Source: CAVRTJ01 sp964507185 (lineage in GTDB: Bacteria > Acidobacteriota > UBA4820 > DSQY01). Taken from it: a DNA stretch of 64,000 nt. Every line of letters begins with the position of its first letter. Within the stretch, counting starts at the first letter, position 1. Both the position numbers and the translations under genes were made by a program. Of the stretch, positions 61,868 to 64,000 are shown piece by piece. The notes below the pieces were generated by a model that was not told where the DNA came from, searched no databases, and saw nothing but the letters and a program-made list of their open reading frames with translations. The DNA lies in the NCBI GenBank assembly GCA_964507185.1, contig CAZDOY010000011.1, positions 1-64,000 on the forward strand, in the 5' to 3' direction.

Positions 61868-62982
61868 CCCCATCGGGTGACTACTACGAGATCCTGGGCG
61901 TTTCGCGCGACGCCAGCCAGGAAGAAATCAAGAGCGCTTACCGCAAGGCGGCCCTCAAGAACCACCCGGACCGAAATCCCGGCAACAAGGAGGCGGAGGA
62001 GAAGTTCAAAGCGGCTTCCGAAGCCTACTCGGTCGTCGGAGATCCCCAAAGAAGGGCTCAGTACGACCGTTTCGGCACCGTGGGCGATATCGGGCAGGGC
62101 GGGATCCCCTGGGATTCTGGCCTCTTCGACGATTTTGCCGATCTCCTGGGAGGGCTGTTCGGGTTCGGAGACCTCTTCGGAGGCGGCCGGCGATCACGCA
62201 GACCCCAGCGCGGCGCGGACCTGCGCCATGATCTGCGGCTCACCTTCGAGGAGGCCTTCGCAGGCAAGGACGAAGAAATCAAGATACCGAAAGAGGAGCC
62301 GTGCGACGTGTGTGACGGCAGCGGTTCCAAGAGCGGCCAACGCATAACCTGCAGCGCCTGCAGGGGACGCGGAACGGTGGCCTTCAGGCAGGGCTTCTTC
62401 ACGGTAAGCAGGACGTGCCCGCAATGCGGGGGCGAGGGCGAAATCGTGCGGGATCCGTGCCCGGAATGTCGCGGCAGTGGAAGAAAGCGTAGCCAGAAGA
62501 CCATCAAGGTCCGGATTCCCGCGGGCGTCGATACAGGCATGCGTCTCCGCATCGCGGGCGAGGGTGACGCCGGCGAGAAGATGGGACCGCCCGGCGACCT
62601 TTATCTCTTCCTGGAGGTGGAGGACCACCCGTTCTTCAACCGGTCCGGAGAGGACATATTCTGCACGGTGCCGCTCAGCTTCCCGCAGGCCGCCCTGGGC
62701 ACGGAAATGGTCATTACAACCCTGGACGGGGACGAGAAGCTGAGCATTCCGGCGGGCACCCGGCACGGCCACCGCTTCAAGATTTCCGGAAAAGGCATGC
62801 CCAGGATGGGCCACCAGGGCAGGGGCGATCTGTACGTCGGGATCGACGTTCAGACTCCAAAGCGCCTGAGCAAGGAGGAGAAGAATCTCTACGCCGAGTT
62901 GATGCAGCTGGAGAAAGAGAGGGAAGAGCGGGGAGGCGGCTTCTTCCGAAAAGTCTTTGCACGCCTAGCCGAGGGGAGGTAA
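61864..62982 (+). CDS. dnaJ: Chaperone DnaJ (Hsp40)
   Basis: Delivers clients to DnaK and stimulates its ATPase. The 372-residue protein has the J domain with HPDRNPG, a Gly/Phe-rich region (GLFGFGDLFGGG), four zinc-finger repeats (CDVCDGSG, CSACRGRG, CPQCGGEG, CPECRGSG) and the C-terminal client domains. The layout is that of a type I DnaJ. It is coupled to dnaK by a 4-base overlap and followed by cpoB after three bases. Confidence 0.97.
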   Translation: MTPSGDYYEILGVSRDASQEEIKSAYRKAALKNHPDRNPGNKEAEEKFKAASEAYSVVGDPQRRAQYDRFGTVGDIGQGGIPWDSGLFDDFADLLGGLFGFGDLFGGGRRSRRPQRGADLRHDLRLTFEEAFAGKDEEIKIPKEEPCDVCDGSGSKSGQRITCSACRGRGTVAFRQGFFTVSRTCPQCGGEGEIVRDPCPECRGSGRKRSQKTIKVRIPAGVDTGMRLRIAGEGDAGEKMGPPGDLYLFLEVEDHPFFNRSGEDIFCTVPLSFPQAALGTEMVITTLDGDEKLSIPAGTRHGHRFKISGKGMPRMGHQGRGDLYVGIDVQTPKRLSKEEKNLYAELMQLEKEREERGGGFFRKVFARLAEGR

Positions 62983-62985
62983 GCC

Positions 62986-63636
62986 ATGAGGGAGTTGGCC
63001 GTGGCATGCGGCATGGTTGGACTGGTAAGCCTGATGGGATGCTCCACGCTCATGAACCCCGGAGACGACCTCTCGAAGCGGGTGGATTACCTTCGACAGG
63101 ACGTGGAAGACCTTACGAAACAGCAGAAGGCGCTCACCGAACAAATTTCGCAGCTCCGCGAGCAACTGCGCGAGGGCCCGCCCTCGACGGCCGAGACTCC
63201 CGCTCCCAAGGCCGAAGCCAAAGTCCGGGAGCCCTCGGGCGAACAGGAAGCGACGAACATGGCATCGGACCCTGCGAGCCGTTACAAGAGAGCATTCGAC
63301 CTGATGGAGGCGGGGAAGTATGGGCAGGCCGAGTCGGCCTTCGCCGACTTCGTATCGCAGTTCCCCCAGTCTGAACTGGCAGACAACGCCCAGTACTGGA
63401 TCGGCGAGTGCCTTTACGCGGAGAACCACTACGAGGACGCCCTGACCTCCTTCAAGGCCGTTTCCAACCACTTCCCCTTCGGCAACAAGGTCCCGGACGC
63501 TCTGTACAAACAGGCCATGTGCGAGCAGAAACTCGGTAAGAATGCCGAGGCGAAGAAGACCCTCGAAAAGTTGCGCGACTATTATCCATACTCCGAGGCG
63601 GCCTCCAAGGCAAAGAAACTCCTGGCCCAACCCTGA
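62986..63636 (+). CDS. CpoB/YbgF-like TPR lipoprotein
   Basis: The 216-residue protein has a signal with lipobox LMGC (Cys19), a coiled coil (about 28-62, VDYLRQDVEDLTKQQKAL), a Pro/Ala-rich linker and C-terminal TPR repeats (YKRAFDLMEAGKYGQAESAF, DNAQYWIGECLYAENHYEDA). This is the layout of CpoB (YbgF), which coordinates cell-wall synthesis with outer-membrane constriction through Tol-Pal. The lipobox differs from E. coli CpoB, which is a soluble periplasmic protein. No tol or pal genes are next to it. Confidence 0.88.
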   Translation: MRELAVACGMVGLVSLMGCSTLMNPGDDLSKRVDYLRQDVEDLTKQQKALTEQISQLREQLREGPPSTAETPAPKAEAKVREPSGEQEATNMASDPASRYKRAFDLMEAGKYGQAESAFADFVSQFPQSELADNAQYWIGECLYAENHYEDALTSFKAVSNHFPFGNKVPDALYKQAMCEQKLGKNAEAKKTLEKLRDYYPYSEAASKAKKLLAQP

Positions 63637-63648
63637 GCGGAGCGGTAC

Positions 63649-64000
63649 GTGGCCATTCCACCGGGAGAATGGGTGCCCGTAGCGACGGACGCATCGGCGC
63701 GACGCTACTTCCAGGGCACCTACAAAGGAAAGAAGTCTCTTCTTGCGGATTTCCGCGCCGACCTGGACGGACGGGCGAGGTTCGTGCATGTCGCTTCGCT
63801 TTTCTGTCGCCACGGCCTCTACGTTCCGGAGATAATCAAGTGCCCTGACGGTGAGTCCTACCTGATCCAGGAATGGATCGAGGGCTGGCCGCTGGCAAAA
63901 GTGAAGTGGTCGCGCAGGCTCGAGGACCCCCTCCTGGACACCGCATTCAAGATCGGTGAAATAGAGTCGTGGGGGGAGGGTCCGGAGATTCTGGAGCTGG
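63649..64000 (+). CDS. APH-fold sugar kinase-like protein, 3' end outside the window
   Basis: From the GTG at 63649 the frame is open to the window end (117 residues seen). TDASARRYFQGTYKGKKSLL matches the glycine-loop start of the AmgK / aminoglycoside-phosphotransferase-like group, whose members phosphorylate N-acetylmuramate and other amino sugars. Only the N-lobe is visible; the catalytic residues lie beyond the edge. It lies 12 bases after cpoB and is likely in the same transcript, which would fit a cell-wall recycling role, but this is inference. Confidence 0.75.
   Translation, partial: MAIPPGEWVPVATDASARRYFQGTYKGKKSLLADFRADLDGRARFVHVASLFCRHGLYVPEIIKCPDGESYLIQEWIEGWPLAKVKWSRRLEDPLLDTAFKIGEIESWGEGPEILEL

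Overview
The window is 64 kb of gene-dense, GC-rich chromosomal DNA from a diderm (Gram-negative type) bacterium. It is almost entirely core and metabolic genes: no insertion sequence, prophage or CRISPR array is visible. Outer-membrane traits (TonB/ExbB/ExbD, a Slt-type transglycosylase, a CpoB-like lipoprotein) together with SelB, a K+-type membrane pyrophosphatase, an HrcA-GrpE-DnaK-DnaJ operon, a Dif-like chemosensory cluster and a Pro-run/GGV-repeat TonB fit Acidobacteriota or one of the former deltaproteobacterial phyla (Myxococcota, Desulfobacterota). I cannot decide between them from sequence alone. A 100-N gap at 4217-4316, flanked by the same 55 bases on both sides, marks this as a draft assembly, possibly a metagenome bin.

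Layout. 1-3.8 kb (+): murJ (5' end outside the window), dtd, fpr, xerD. 3.8-5.2 kb (-): two small membrane proteins on either side of the gap. 5.2-12.1 kb (-): an operon running amidohydrolase, cheR, MCP, cheW, cheY, cheA, cheC, with several 4- to 17-nt overlaps. 12.3-13.6 kb (-): a Cys/Met-metabolism PLP enzyme with an inverted repeat just before its ribosome site. 13.8-17.9 kb (+): a TIGR03960-type radical SAM protein and RNase G. 17.9-19.7 kb (-): DedA-like protein, metallo-hydrolase, ssb. 19.8-22.3 kb (+): rsmD and selB. 22.3-25.5 kb (-): an unknown membrane protein, a gene-free stretch rich in hairpins, and hppA with a clear terminator. 25.8-29.1 kb (-): TPR lipoprotein, tonB, exbB, two exbD genes, ending in a terminator. 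29.5-32.4 kb (+): a fused FAD/Fe-S 2-hydroxyacid dehydrogenase. 32.6-40.1 kb (-): aconitase, truD, larC, plsC, an M50 protease and a PP-loop enzyme. 40.3-44.8 kb (+): promoter, tRNA-Val(GAC), thrS, infC (ATC start), rpmI, rplT, terminator, then a DUF4388 protein. 45-47.7 kb (+): membrane Fe-S oxidoreductase, terminator, mobA. 47.7-49.5 kb (-): malic enzyme. 49.7-50.3 kb (+): a Bcp-type peroxiredoxin. 50.7-57.9 kb (-): EamA transporter, a small zinc-ribbon protein, a secreted protein, slt, an acidic GAF-like protein, ruvB and a secreted protein. 58.2-64 kb (+): hrcA, grpE, dnaK, dnaJ, cpoB and the start of a sugar-kinase-like phosphotransferase.

How the genes fit together. TonB with ExbB and two ExbD proteins points to energised outer-membrane uptake. 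Aconitase, malic enzyme, the YdiJ-like dehydrogenase and the membrane Fe-S oxidoreductase point to respiratory oxidation of organic acids, and HppA conserves energy from pyrophosphate. SelB and MobA predict selenoproteins and molybdoenzymes elsewhere in the genome. LarC predicts a nickel-pincer enzyme elsewhere. The MCP-CheW-CheY-CheA-CheC block has the gene order of the Myxococcus Dif system, and its receptor has no real periplasmic sensor domain, so it may regulate surface polysaccharide or pili instead of, or as well as, flagella.

The most unusual points are the Dif-like cluster joined to an amidohydrolase gene, the ATC start of infC, the hairpin-rich stretch at 23.0-23.2 kb, several precise palindromes, and a family of short intergenic repeats found in four or five gene-free islands. 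I did not find a clearly new multi-gene system.
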